Source of the DNA: DHVE2 group archaeon
GTDB taxonomy: Archaea > Thermoplasmatota > Thermoplasmata > Thermoplasmatales > Aciduliprofundaceae
DNA length: 6,304 bases
Reading direction: 5' to 3'
Assembly: GCA_015520985.1 (NCBI GenBank)
Contig: WAOY01000086.1
Coordinates: forward strand, 1 to 6,304
In this document: positions 1 through 4,946 of the stretch, piece after piece
How the letters are laid out: every line of letters begins with the position of its first letter
Position numbering within the stretch: position 1 is the first letter of the stretch
Program-made: the position numbers and the translations under genes
The notes under the pieces: generated by a model
Database searches by the model: none
The model's input: only the letters and a program-made list of their open reading frames with translations
What the model was told of the DNA's origin: nothing

Positions 1-88
1 CCTCTATACTTAGCTTTATCCCCGCTTTTTATTCACTCTTTTGCATGTTTTCCAAGGGATTCAACTTGCCCGCGGTAATCCCCAGGGA

Positions 89-514
89 CTAGAGGGTGAG
101 CATAACAATGCCCGCGAAGATCACCAGCATACCCACGATTTTTAGCGGGCTGAGATTCTCCCCGATGAGTACGTACGCAAGGAGGGCTACGAGGAAAGCG
201 TTTGCCGCGGTTATGGCCACGGTGGGACCCGCGGGACCCTTGGTGAGGGCTATCTTGATGGAGTACATACCTATGGCGAGGGTCACACCAGCGGCAACGG
301 GGAGCAGGAGGAGCCACGTGGGAGTGCTCCTGAGGTTCTGCATGAACTGGTCCCGGTAAACAAAGAGGAACACAACACCCATTGCGCCGGTGGCCAGCCA
401 CAGGAGGATGGATGCGAACACCGAGTCCATGCCGCTGTGCCCGGCGTACTTGACCAGGAAATTCGTCGCACCAAACATGAGCATCGTGATTATTGCGTAG
501 ACCCACCACTGCAT
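89..514 (-). CDS. Single-EamA-domain membrane protein (COG2510-like, putative transporter)
   Basis: This encodes a 141-residue, very hydrophobic protein with about five predicted membrane helices (residues ~3-23, 33-52, 67-87, 96-117 and 123-141). It resembles one EamA repeat of the drug/metabolite transporter superfamily. The helix pair near the end with a Gly-Glu-Asn turn (118-120), followed by a 'plkivGmlvIfaGivml'-type last helix, is the usual EamA ending. Classical EamA transporters have two such repeats (about 290 residues), so this half-size protein would need to dimerise; single-domain relatives are common in archaea. The substrate cannot be told from sequence. No SD precedes the ATG, and an A-box-like TTTTTTGTA lies about 26 nt upstream, so a leaderless mRNA is likely. 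It is divergent from moaC across 75 nt. A role with the neighbouring cofactor genes is not shown. Confidence 0.85.
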   Translation of the reverse strand: MQWWVYAIITMLMFGATNFLVKYAGHSGMDSVFASILLWLATGAMGVVFLFVYRDQFMQNLRSTPTWLLLLPVAAGVTLAIGMYSIKIALTKGPAGPTVAITAANAFLVALLAYVLIGENLSPLKIVGMLVIFAGIVMLTL

Positions 515-535
515 GCAATCCGTATTGCCGTAACC

Positions 536-544
536 TACAAAAAA
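536..544 (-). promoter_or_regulatory. Candidate A-box for the EamA gene
   Basis: On the minus strand this reads TTTTTTGTA, centred about 26 nt before the ATG at 514. That is the usual archaeal distance from TATA-like box to transcription start, so the mRNA would start at or next to the start codon. The match to the TATA consensus is weak. Confidence 0.4.
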
Positions 545-562
545 CTTAGCGGCAGCAAAGGT

Positions 563-569
563 AAAATAT
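563..569 (+). promoter_or_regulatory. Candidate A-box for the moaC operon
   Basis: AAAATAT, within GGTAAAATATGG, is centred about 24 nt upstream of the ATG at 590, and there is no SD in between. This predicts a leaderless transcript starting at or near 590. It favours that ATG over the in-frame ATG at 596. Confidence 0.55.
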
Positions 570-589
570 GGCGTGGGGAATAATCCCGC

Positions 590-1036
590 ATGGGCATGGT
601 CGACATAAGCTCAAAGGACGAGGTCCTGAGAATAGCCAGGGCAAGGGGAACAATAGTGCTCAGAAGCACCACCGCGGAGGTCATAAGGAAGGGGGAGGTG
701 AAGAAGGGTGATGTGTTCGAAACCGCTAAGATTGCGGCGATGCTCGCTGTGAAGAGAACCCCCGAACTCATACCCCACTGCCACCCCATACCCGTGGAGT
801 CCGTGAAGATTGAATTCAACATGCACGGAAATAGGATAGACGTGGAGTGCGAAGTAAAGGCGCATTACAAGACTGGCGTGGAGATGGAGGCGCTCACAGG
901 GGTCAGCGTCGCCCTGCTAACCATATGGGACATGGTGAAGTACCTTGAGAAGGACGAGAACGGCCAGTACCCCATGACGCAGATAAAGGACATCGAGGTT
1001 GTGGAGAAGAGGAAGGGTGATGGGAATGGGGCATAG
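590..1036 (+). CDS. moaC: Cyclic pyranopterin monophosphate synthase MoaC
   Basis: MoaC acts with MoaA in the first step of molybdenum/tungsten cofactor synthesis. It turns 3',8-cyclo-7,8-dihydro-GTP into cyclic pyranopterin monophosphate in the cytoplasm. The 148-residue product matches the whole family. Visible landmarks are KGD at 39-41, KRTPELIPHCHPI at 55-67, GVEMEALTGVS at 96-106 and DMVK at 114-117. By spacing, Lys39, His65, Glu98/Glu100, Asp114 and Lys117 line up with the catalytic or substrate-binding Lys51, His77, Glu112/114, Asp128 and Lys131 of the E. coli enzyme, so it should be active. The start at 590 is chosen from the A-box distance; many relatives begin at 'MVDIS', which would be 596. 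It is the first gene of an operon and overlaps moaB by 17 nt. No moaA is in the window. Confidence 0.96.
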   Translation: MGMVDISSKDEVLRIARARGTIVLRSTTAEVIRKGEVKKGDVFETAKIAAMLAVKRTPELIPHCHPIPVESVKIEFNMHGNRIDVECEVKAHYKTGVEMEALTGVSVALLTIWDMVKYLEKDENGQYPMTQIKDIEVVEKRKGDGNGA

Positions 1037-1529
1037 GGAGCACAAGAGGCACAGGTATTCCCTGAGGATAGGCGTTATAACCGTGAGCTCCACGAGATCC
1101 GAGGAGAATGACGAGTCCGGCAGAATATTAATGGAGGAGATCGAGAGGAATTCGCACAGGATATGCGAGTACGCCGTGGTGAAGGACGACAAGATTGAAA
1201 TCCTGGCCACTCTGTTCAAATTCCTGCGGGGCTGCGATGCCGTCATCGTGAACGGCGGGACGGGGATAAGTTCCCGAGACGTGAGCTACGAGTCCATTGC
1301 GCCCAACTTCGACAAGGAGCTCAATGGGTTCGGCGAGGTATTCCGGAGGGTGAGCTACGACGAAATAGGCACAGCAGCCATGATGTCCAGGGCCACCGCT
1401 GGCGTGATATCCGGAAAACTCGTCTTCGTAACTCCCGGATCGCCTAACGCCGTGAGAACCGCCTCGCGCCTAATATTCAGCGAGATAGAGCACATGTGGT
1501 ACGAGGTGCACAAGGAGGCGAATACTTGA
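1020..1529 (+). CDS. moaB: Molybdopterin adenylyltransferase, MoaB/MogA family
   Basis: This 169-residue protein is of the MoaB/MogA family, which adenylylates molybdopterin with ATP before metal insertion. The core starts at RIGVITVSSTRS (16-27), with a Ser/Thr-rich loop as in the family. VNGGTGISSRD (77-87) is the signature pterin-binding loop with its conserved Gly-Gly-Thr-Gly and Asp. Residues 113-134 form the family segment before FVTPGSPNAV (136-145). Length and order are those of a complete MoaB. The open frame runs further upstream inside moaC to an ATG at 999, but the family match and the SD-like GAGGAAGG point to the ATG at 1020. An ATG at 1026, with GGTGAT just before it, is equally possible. 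Overlap with moaC (17 nt), and with the next gene, whose TTG overlaps this TGA, implies translational coupling. Confidence 0.94.
   Translation: MGMGHREHKRHRYSLRIGVITVSSTRSEENDESGRILMEEIERNSHRICEYAVVKDDKIEILATLFKFLRGCDAVIVNGGTGISSRDVSYESIAPNFDKELNGFGEVFRRVSYDEIGTAAMMSRATAGVISGKLVFVTPGSPNAVRTASRLIFSEIEHMWYEVHKEANT
1512..1518 (+). promoter_or_regulatory. Shine-Dalgarno site that sets a TTG start at 1526
   Basis: AAGGAGG lies inside the 3' end of moaB with 7 nt between it and TTG at 1526. It is a near-perfect anti-SD match at ideal distance. It shows that the downstream membrane protein starts at TTG 1526 rather than at the in-frame ATG at 1496. Confidence 0.8.
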
Positions 1530-2161
1530 GGAGATACCTCTTCCTCATATTCGCTTCCATCCCTGTGTTTCTCATCCCATGGATGGGGCCCCCCTGGCTG
1601 ATCTTCTCTGTGTACGCCTTTTCACTGTACTTCAAGGACCACGCGGTTAAAATCACTACCAGGATGCCGGGAAACAGCCATCTTAAATTCTACCTCCTCG
1701 CGGTCGCGTTCGGCCTCCTCACGGAAACCCTTGCGATTCTGGACAACCTCCCAAGGCCCCCTGAGGACAGGTTTCTTCTCCACCCCGATCTCCTGGTGGA
1801 CCTTTACCTCGCATTCGGCTACTACTCCGGCTTCGCAATCGCATGGTGCATCACATCCCACATTTTCAACCTGAATCACAGGGACGCGTTTCTAATTGGG
1901 GGCGCATTCGGGATATTATTCGAGAGAACTGGCGGGCTTCTCTTTTCCCTTCAGGTCCTGGCCTGGCCCTACGTGTTCCTGGTTTACGGCTCGTTCCAGG
2001 CCCTCCCGCTCCTTTTCATGGATGAGGAACTGAACGCCCGGCAGAGGAGGAAAATTAGCGCAATGGGAAAAGTCCTTCTCGGTGCGGGCGTGGAGATCAT
2101 TTCTTTCCTGCTCGCTGCCCTGTTCCTCAGTGCGCTGCGCATCATCGCGGGAATTCAGTAG
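1526..2161 (+). CDS. Multi-pass membrane protein of unknown function, coupled to moaB
   Basis: I do not recognise this 211-residue protein. It starts at TTG, supported by AAGGAGG 7 nt upstream, and its start overlaps the moaB stop (TTGA). About six hydrophobic segments are visible: ~4-19, 22-37, 54-73, 88-111, 121-141 and 143-165, plus a last one at ~181-207. A positively charged loop (ARQRRK, 171-176) precedes the last helix. Two stretches look alike: AFGLLTE (61-67) and AFGILFE (127-133), each placing a Glu in or at the edge of a helix, so the protein may be an internal duplication. Other polar residues near the membrane are Asp73, Asp92, His112 and Tyr153. The buried acidic residues suggest a transporter or membrane enzyme, but no family can be named. 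Operon position suggests co-expression with cofactor synthesis, not proof of a role in it. Confidence 0.85.
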   Translation: MRRYLFLIFASIPVFLIPWMGPPWLIFSVYAFSLYFKDHAVKITTRMPGNSHLKFYLLAVAFGLLTETLAILDNLPRPPEDRFLLHPDLLVDLYLAFGYYSGFAIAWCITSHIFNLNHRDAFLIGGAFGILFERTGGLLFSLQVLAWPYVFLVYGSFQALPLLFMDEELNARQRRKISAMGKVLLGAGVEIISFLLAALFLSALRIIAGIQ

Positions 2162-3396
2162 AATTCCAGCTCTTCCCTCTTCATGAACTCACGCATGAGC
2201 GAAGTCGCATATACGCCTGGATGCAGGGTGAATGAGAAGAGGCAATCTTCCCGGTGGTAATCGAGGTACCTCGCCACCATGTTCCTCCGCCGTCCCTTTG
2301 AGCTGAGCTCGGGGATCTCCCGTATCCTGAAATCCTCCCGGGAAATGCCCTCCTCCTCGATGATGCGCCTCTCTATCTCTCCCTGAAGTCCCCCGGAGAA
2401 CTCTGATTCGTAGCCGAAGAGCAGGGTGCTGACGTAGGCCTTCCCCACCGCTTCCAGTTTTTTCAGCTTGTCGATGTTGAACCCGCTGACTTTGACGAAC
2501 TCCTGCTTCGGAATGCCGTGGGGGTCCGTCTTCATTACAACGTCGCCCACACGCATATCAATTCCATCGCGTATCCTCTCGCTCACCATCCTGTTGAACA
2601 GGTAAGACTGGTACGCATGGACGAACATCATGGCGAGGGTTCTGGGCAAAGAGCGTATGGCCCCGACGTAATCACCGGGATGGGATATAAGGTGGTTCAG
2701 CATCGCCCTCTCGTACTCCGCCCGCTCAGAGATGTGCTTTATAGCCTCCCTTGCATCCAGGGAATCGAAGAATATGCGCCTTCCCTCATCTCGTTCGAAA
2801 TCTCCCTGGAACCCAATGTAATATCTCACCGCCTCCTCGAATTCTCCCAGGATTATGTGCTTCCCCACGATGTGCGTTACGGGCCTCGCGGCGCCGAACC
2901 TCTGCACGCCGAAGAAATTGGGGAATCTTCCCCGCAGTTCCTCCTCTATCCTCTCCACGCGAGAATCGCATGTGGCGTCGCGGAGAACTATGCGGAACCT
3001 GTTGCCCATAAGGTCCCCGAGTTCAATGCATTTATCGCTCCTGAACGCATTTAGGATTTCCACGCCACCGAGGCGGATGTTCGAGAGCGTATCCACATCC
3101 CTGAAATTCATTATGCAGAAGTGCTGCACGCTCACGCTCCTCTTATCTTTTGTGCCTGCGAAGCGGATGCGGTGCCTGCTCATACCGAGCCTGCGGCTTA
3201 ATATCTTGACGAAGCGGTTGGTCTCCCAGTTCCGCAGTTTGACGAGGATTATGGTGTTCTTTCCATTATCCGAGCGGGGCAAATCTACGGGTATTTCCTC
3301 CACGAAAAAATCATCGATTTCGCGTTTCAATTTCCCGCCGATGCCGGGAGAAAAAGAGAGATAGGAGTAGATTCCGATGTCCCTGTGGGTTGCCAT
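2155..3396 (-). CDS. truD: tRNA pseudouridine synthase TruD (archaeal, Pus7-like)
   Basis: TruD isomerises uridine to pseudouridine in tRNA, classically at position 13; archaeal and eukaryotic (Pus7) relatives may take further sites. The 413-residue length is that of archaeal TruD. Landmarks in order: DDFFVEEIP (28-36) at the N-terminus; RFAGTKDKRSVSVQ (78-91) with the catalytic Asp84; the FFGVQRFG block (161-168); the insertion domain typical of the family; SLPRTLAMMFVHAYQSYLFN (249-268); and HPGVYATSLMREFMK (392-406) at the end. The frame continues upstream inside ndk, but the family N-terminus fixes the ATG at 3396. This ATG shares its A with the ndk stop (TAATG), so translation is probably re-initiated; no good SD is visible. 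The 3' end overlaps the convergent membrane-protein gene by 7 nt. Confidence 0.96.
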   Translation of the reverse strand: MATHRDIGIYSYLSFSPGIGGKLKREIDDFFVEEIPVDLPRSDNGKNTIILVKLRNWETNRFVKILSRRLGMSRHRIRFAGTKDKRSVSVQHFCIMNFRDVDTLSNIRLGGVEILNAFRSDKCIELGDLMGNRFRIVLRDATCDSRVERIEEELRGRFPNFFGVQRFGAARPVTHIVGKHIILGEFEEAVRYYIGFQGDFERDEGRRIFFDSLDAREAIKHISERAEYERAMLNHLISHPGDYVGAIRSLPRTLAMMFVHAYQSYLFNRMVSERIRDGIDMRVGDVVMKTDPHGIPKQEFVKVSGFNIDKLKKLEAVGKAYVSTLLFGYESEFSGGLQGEIERRIIEEEGISREDFRIREIPELSSKGRRRNMVARYLDYHREDCLFSFTLHPGVYATSLMREFMKREELEFY

Positions 3397-3842
3397 TATA
3401 TCCAGATCTCGTCCACGAGCCTGTATTCCAGGATTTCCTCGTCGGAGAAGAATATCCCGATTTCCCGCTCCGCGCTCTCTTCGGAATCGGAGCCGTGCAC
3501 GAGATTGTTCTGTATGCTCATGGAGTAATCTCCGCGTATCGTCCCCGGCTCCGCCTCCTGGCCGTTGGTCTTGCCCATCATCCTTCTCACGACGGCAATT
3601 GCATTGTCCCCCTCGAGGACCATGGCCACGATGGGCCCGGAGGTTATGTAGTCCAGCAGGGACTCGTAGAAGGGCTTGCCGCGGTGCACCTCGTAGTGCC
3701 TCTCGGCCATCTTTCTGTCCATCCACAGCATCTTCATCGCAACAATTTTCAGCCCTTTTCTCTCGAACCTCGCGATTATCTCGCCAATGAGGCGCCTGTT
3801 CACCGCATCCGGCTTAAGCAGTACCAGCGTTCTCTGCTTCAT
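3396..3842 (-). CDS. ndk: Nucleoside diphosphate kinase
   Basis: Ndk moves the terminal phosphate from one nucleoside triphosphate to another nucleoside diphosphate through a phosphohistidine, which keeps NTP pools balanced. The 148-residue product is a complete family member. It has [10 protein letters not shown] (5-14) with Lys10, Tyr50, the Phe58 region, [16 protein letters not shown] (91-106) and NNLVHGSDS (112-120) with catalytic His116. The [15 protein letters not shown] ending is typical of archaeal Ndk. An in-frame extension upstream exists, but AGGAGG 7 nt before 3842 and the family N-terminus fix the start there. It is the fourth gene of the ribosomal operon, overlaps rpl24e by 29 nt and shares one nucleotide with truD. 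Confidence 0.98.
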   Translation of the reverse strand: MKQRTLVLLKPDAVNRRLIGEIIARFERKGLKIVAMKMLWMDRKMAERHYEVHRGKPFYESLLDYITSGPIVAMVLEGDNAIAVVRRMMGKTNGQEAEPGTIRGDYSMSIQNNLVHGSDSEESAEREIGIFFSDEEILEYRLVDEIWI

Positions 3843-4059
3843 GCTCTTTCCTCCTGAGCATGTGGAGGCGGATCTCCTTCTCCTTCCGGTACGCGGCGGT
3901 CCAGCGCACCTTGCGTGGCACGCGGCCAAGCTCGATCATGTTCTTGTAGCACTTACTGCTGCAGAAGTGATACACACGACCGTCGCGCGTGACGTACATC
4001 TTGCCTGTGCCAGGCTCGATCTCCTTGCCGCAGAATGAGCATACTCGTTTTTGGGGCAT
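3814..4059 (-). CDS. rpl24e: Large ribosomal subunit protein L24e (eL24)
   Basis: This is a zinc-finger ribosomal protein of archaea and eukaryotes. The finger is visible as Cys7-x2-Cys10 and Cys33-x3-Cys37, with [21 protein letters not shown] and YHFCSSKC around it, and the family core ends near RKVRWT (49-54). The product has 81 residues, whereas archaeal L24e is usually about 55-70. The extra 25 or so residues form a highly charged tail rich in Lys, Arg and Glu, ending in AENAGTA. The tail reads across the ndk SD and start codon, giving a 29-nt overlap. Translation starts from AAGGTGAT that overlaps the rps28e stop. All four zinc ligands are present, so binding should be intact. Confidence 0.97.
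   Translation of the reverse strand: MPQKRVCSFCGKEIEPGTGKMYVTRDGRVYHFCSSKCYKNMIELGRVPRKVRWTAAYRKEKEIRLHMLRRKEHEAENAGTA
3850..3855 (-). promoter_or_regulatory. ndk: Shine-Dalgarno site that sets the ndk start
   Basis: AGGAGG on the minus strand lies 7 nt before the ATG at 3842, inside the tail of rpl24e. It confirms this ATG over the longer in-frame extension of ndk. Confidence 0.8.
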
Positions 4060-4063
4060 TCAC

Positions 4064-4071
4064 ATCACCTT
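4064..4071 (-). promoter_or_regulatory. rpl24e: Shine-Dalgarno site of rpl24e
   Basis: AAGGTGAT on the minus strand spans the last rps28e codon and its TGA stop, with 4 nt to the ATG at 4059. The same 11-mer, AAGGTGATGTG, precedes rps28e, so both genes have matching initiation signals. Confidence 0.7.
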
Positions 4072-4277
4072 GACTCCAGTTTCCTTGCCTCGCGGGCTGT
4101 CTCGCGGAGCATAAGTATGTCGCCAACGCGCACCGGGCCCTTCACATTGCGGGTGAGGATCCTTCCCTTGTCTCTCCCTTCGAGAACCCGGACCTTCACC
4201 TGGGTGACCTCGCCGGACATCCCGGTGCGACCCATTATTTCCAGCACTTCGGCCGGAGTGGCCTCATCATCAGCCAT
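4065..4277 (-). CDS. rps28e: Small ribosomal subunit protein S28e (eS28)
   Basis: This is a small OB-fold ribosomal protein of archaea and eukaryotes, located near the mRNA exit channel of the small subunit. The 70-residue length is standard. Diagnostic segments are [19 protein letters not shown] (16-34), [20 protein letters not shown] (38-57) and the terminal [13 protein letters not shown]. It lies between rpl7ae (20 nt upstream) and rpl24e (5 nt downstream), the conserved archaeal order. The start at 4277 is supported by AAGGTGAT 5 nt upstream. Confidence 0.98.
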   Translation of the reverse strand: MADDEATPAEVLEIMGRTGMSGEVTQVKVRVLEGRDKGRILTRNVKGPVRVGDILMLRETAREARKLESR

Positions 4278-4282
4278 AACAC

Positions 4283-4290
4283 ATCACCTT
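4283..4290 (-). promoter_or_regulatory. rps28e: Shine-Dalgarno site of rps28e
   Basis: AAGGTGAT on the minus strand lies in the 20-nt gap after rpl7ae, 5 nt before the ATG at 4277. The surrounding 11-mer is identical to the one before rpl24e. Confidence 0.7.
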
Positions 4291-4297
4291 CCCGCAC

Positions 4298-4666
4298 TCA
4301 CTTCTTTATGGCCTTTATGCCGTCCATTATCTCCTTGAAGAGCTCCTCGGCCTTGCCGAAGTCCACCACGCCAGCAGAGGCGGCGGACTTTATCCCCAGG
4401 CGCTTGCCGAGGTCGCTCTTGCTCGCCACGTAGCCATAGAGAATTCCCTTCTCCTCGCATAGGAGCGGAAGATGCGCCACGATTTCTGGAGGATTCACGT
4501 CCTCGGCGATCACGACGAACTTGGCGTCGCCGCGCTCAACAACCTTGGTGACCTCATTCGTTCCCTTCCTGACCTTGCCGGTCTCCCTGGCGATCTCGAT
4601 GGCGCTCAGTATCTTGTCCTGCAGTTCCTTCGGGGTTTCAAACCTCACATATATCGGCTTTGCCAT
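4298..4666 (-). CDS. rpl7ae: Large ribosomal subunit protein L7Ae (eL8), kink-turn RNA-binding protein
   Basis: L7Ae binds kink-turns in 23S rRNA. In archaea it is also a core protein of box C/D and H/ACA guide RNPs and a partner of RNase P. The 122-residue product is complete: RKGTNEVTKVVERG (33-46) carries the Asn-Glu-Val-Thr-Lys RNA-binding element, followed by FVVIAEDVNPPEIVAHLPLL (50-69), then CEEKGI and YVASKSDLGKRLG (79-91). The frame is open to an ATG at 4684, but the SD AAGGAGGT (4674-4681) lies inside that extension and points to the ATG at 4666. That gives the usual MAKP-type start and length. It is first in the operon rpl7ae-rps28e-rpl24e-ndk-truD. Archaeal L7Ae is known to be able to regulate its own mRNA through a leader kink-turn; see the leader feature. 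Confidence 0.98.
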   Translation of the reverse strand: MAKPIYVRFETPKELQDKILSAIEIARETGKVRKGTNEVTKVVERGDAKFVVIAEDVNPPEIVAHLPLLCEEKGILYGYVASKSDLGKRLGIKSAASAGVVDFGKAEELFKEIMDGIKAIKK

Positions 4667-4703
4667 TTTCATTACCTCCTTCATTCAATCAATCACAGGC
4701 AAG
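4667..4703 (-). promoter_or_regulatory. L7Ae mRNA leader with SD and UGA repeats
   Basis: The predicted 5' leader, from the TATA box distance, is about 33-37 nt. It holds AAGGAGGT (4674-4681), 7 nt before the start, and just upstream four UGA triplets spaced every 4 nt (minus strand 4695 to 4681). A CCUU (4704-4701), at or just beyond the predicted mRNA start, could pair with AAGG of the SD (4681-4678) and enclose the UGA tract. G-A-rich UGA elements are the raw material of kink-turns, but I could not fold a canonical 3-nt-bulge kink-turn by eye. The SD is certain; the regulatory structure is speculative. Confidence 0.5.
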
Positions 4704-4721
4704 GGGCAAAATGGGTATTGG

Positions 4722-4730
4722 TATAAATAA
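4722..4730 (-). promoter_or_regulatory. TATA box of the rpl7ae operon
   Basis: TTATTTATA on the minus strand is a close match to the archaeal TATA box. Transcription would start about 25 nt downstream, near 4700, giving a short leader that includes the SD. It is the only good promoter seen for the five-gene operon. Confidence 0.7.
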
Positions 4731-4889
4731 TTTTGGTGGTGCGTGGGGACGTATACACGGTTGCAGGGCGAAGGATTATTAATTCTAGGAATTTTCACAT
4801 TGGTTTGAAGGGGAATGTAGCTTAAATTTCACACATTTATTAGGGGTGTGCCTCAGTGGAAGAAAAATGTTAAAATAGGGAAGAGTGAT
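4731..4889. other. AT-rich intergenic stretch, no gene seen
   Basis: Between the rpl7ae promoter and the promoter of the gene at 4947 I see no convincing gene or RNA. A small dyad AATTC-TAG-GAATT lies at 4781-4793. Two similar TTTCACA-containing pieces occur near 4793-4800 and 4827-4836. A 21-codon GTG frame at 4743 has no SD and no family look. Composition shifts to AT-rich from about 4770. Confidence 0.5.
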
Positions 4890-4900
4890 ATGTTAAACAT
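4890..4900. repeat. Palindrome next to a TATA box, with an upstream half copy
   Basis: ATGTT-A-AACAT is a perfect dyad of 5-bp arms that ends about 4 nt before the TATA-like box at 4904-4910. ATGTTAAA also occurs at 4867-4874, 23 nt upstream of the copy at 4890-4897. Position and symmetry would suit an operator for a dimeric regulator of the gene at 4947, but short AT-rich dyads arise easily by chance. Confidence 0.35.
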
Positions 4901-4903
4901 GCT

Positions 4904-4910
4904 CATATAA
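4904..4910 (+). promoter_or_regulatory. Candidate TATA box for the PH-like membrane protein
   Basis: CATATAA (within CTCATATAAAG) predicts a transcription start around 4930-4935, a little upstream of the GTG at 4947. That would give a short leader. Confidence 0.5.
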
Positions 4911-4946
4911 AGTGTGTAGAATGCTGTATGCTGCAAAAAATGGGAG

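Noticed and set aside
1..88. T-rich tracts at the left edge as the end of a gene or a terminator
   Set aside because: CTTTTTATTC and CTCTTTT could be a U-rich terminator of a plus-strand gene left of the window, but no gene end can be seen, so this is not listed.
33..518. Minus-strand frame of 161 codons overlapping the EamA gene
   Set aside because: It is rich in His, Arg and Pro with no recognisable domain, and is in another frame of a well-supported membrane protein.
2518..3054. Long plus-strand open frame (178 codons) opposite truD, and others at 2855-3364 and 3390-3857
   Set aside because: They lie antisense to clear truD and ndk coding sequence, have no family look and no SD. They are a by-product of GC-rich codon use.
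3397..3726. Upstream extension of truD into ndk as a possible fusion
   Set aside because: The extension is an out-of-frame reading of ndk. The family N-terminus starts at the ATG at 3396, which overlaps the ndk stop.
4667..4684. N-terminal extension of L7Ae from ATG 4684
   Set aside because: It contains the SD AAGGAGGT that serves the ATG at 4666, and family members begin there.
4743..4808. 21-codon GTG frame with a hydrophobic end in the intergenic stretch
   Set aside because: No SD or placed promoter and too short to judge; probably chance.
4731..4946. Possible tRNA or small RNA gene
   Set aside because: No T-loop GTTCRANNC pattern or cloverleaf could be formed by eye.
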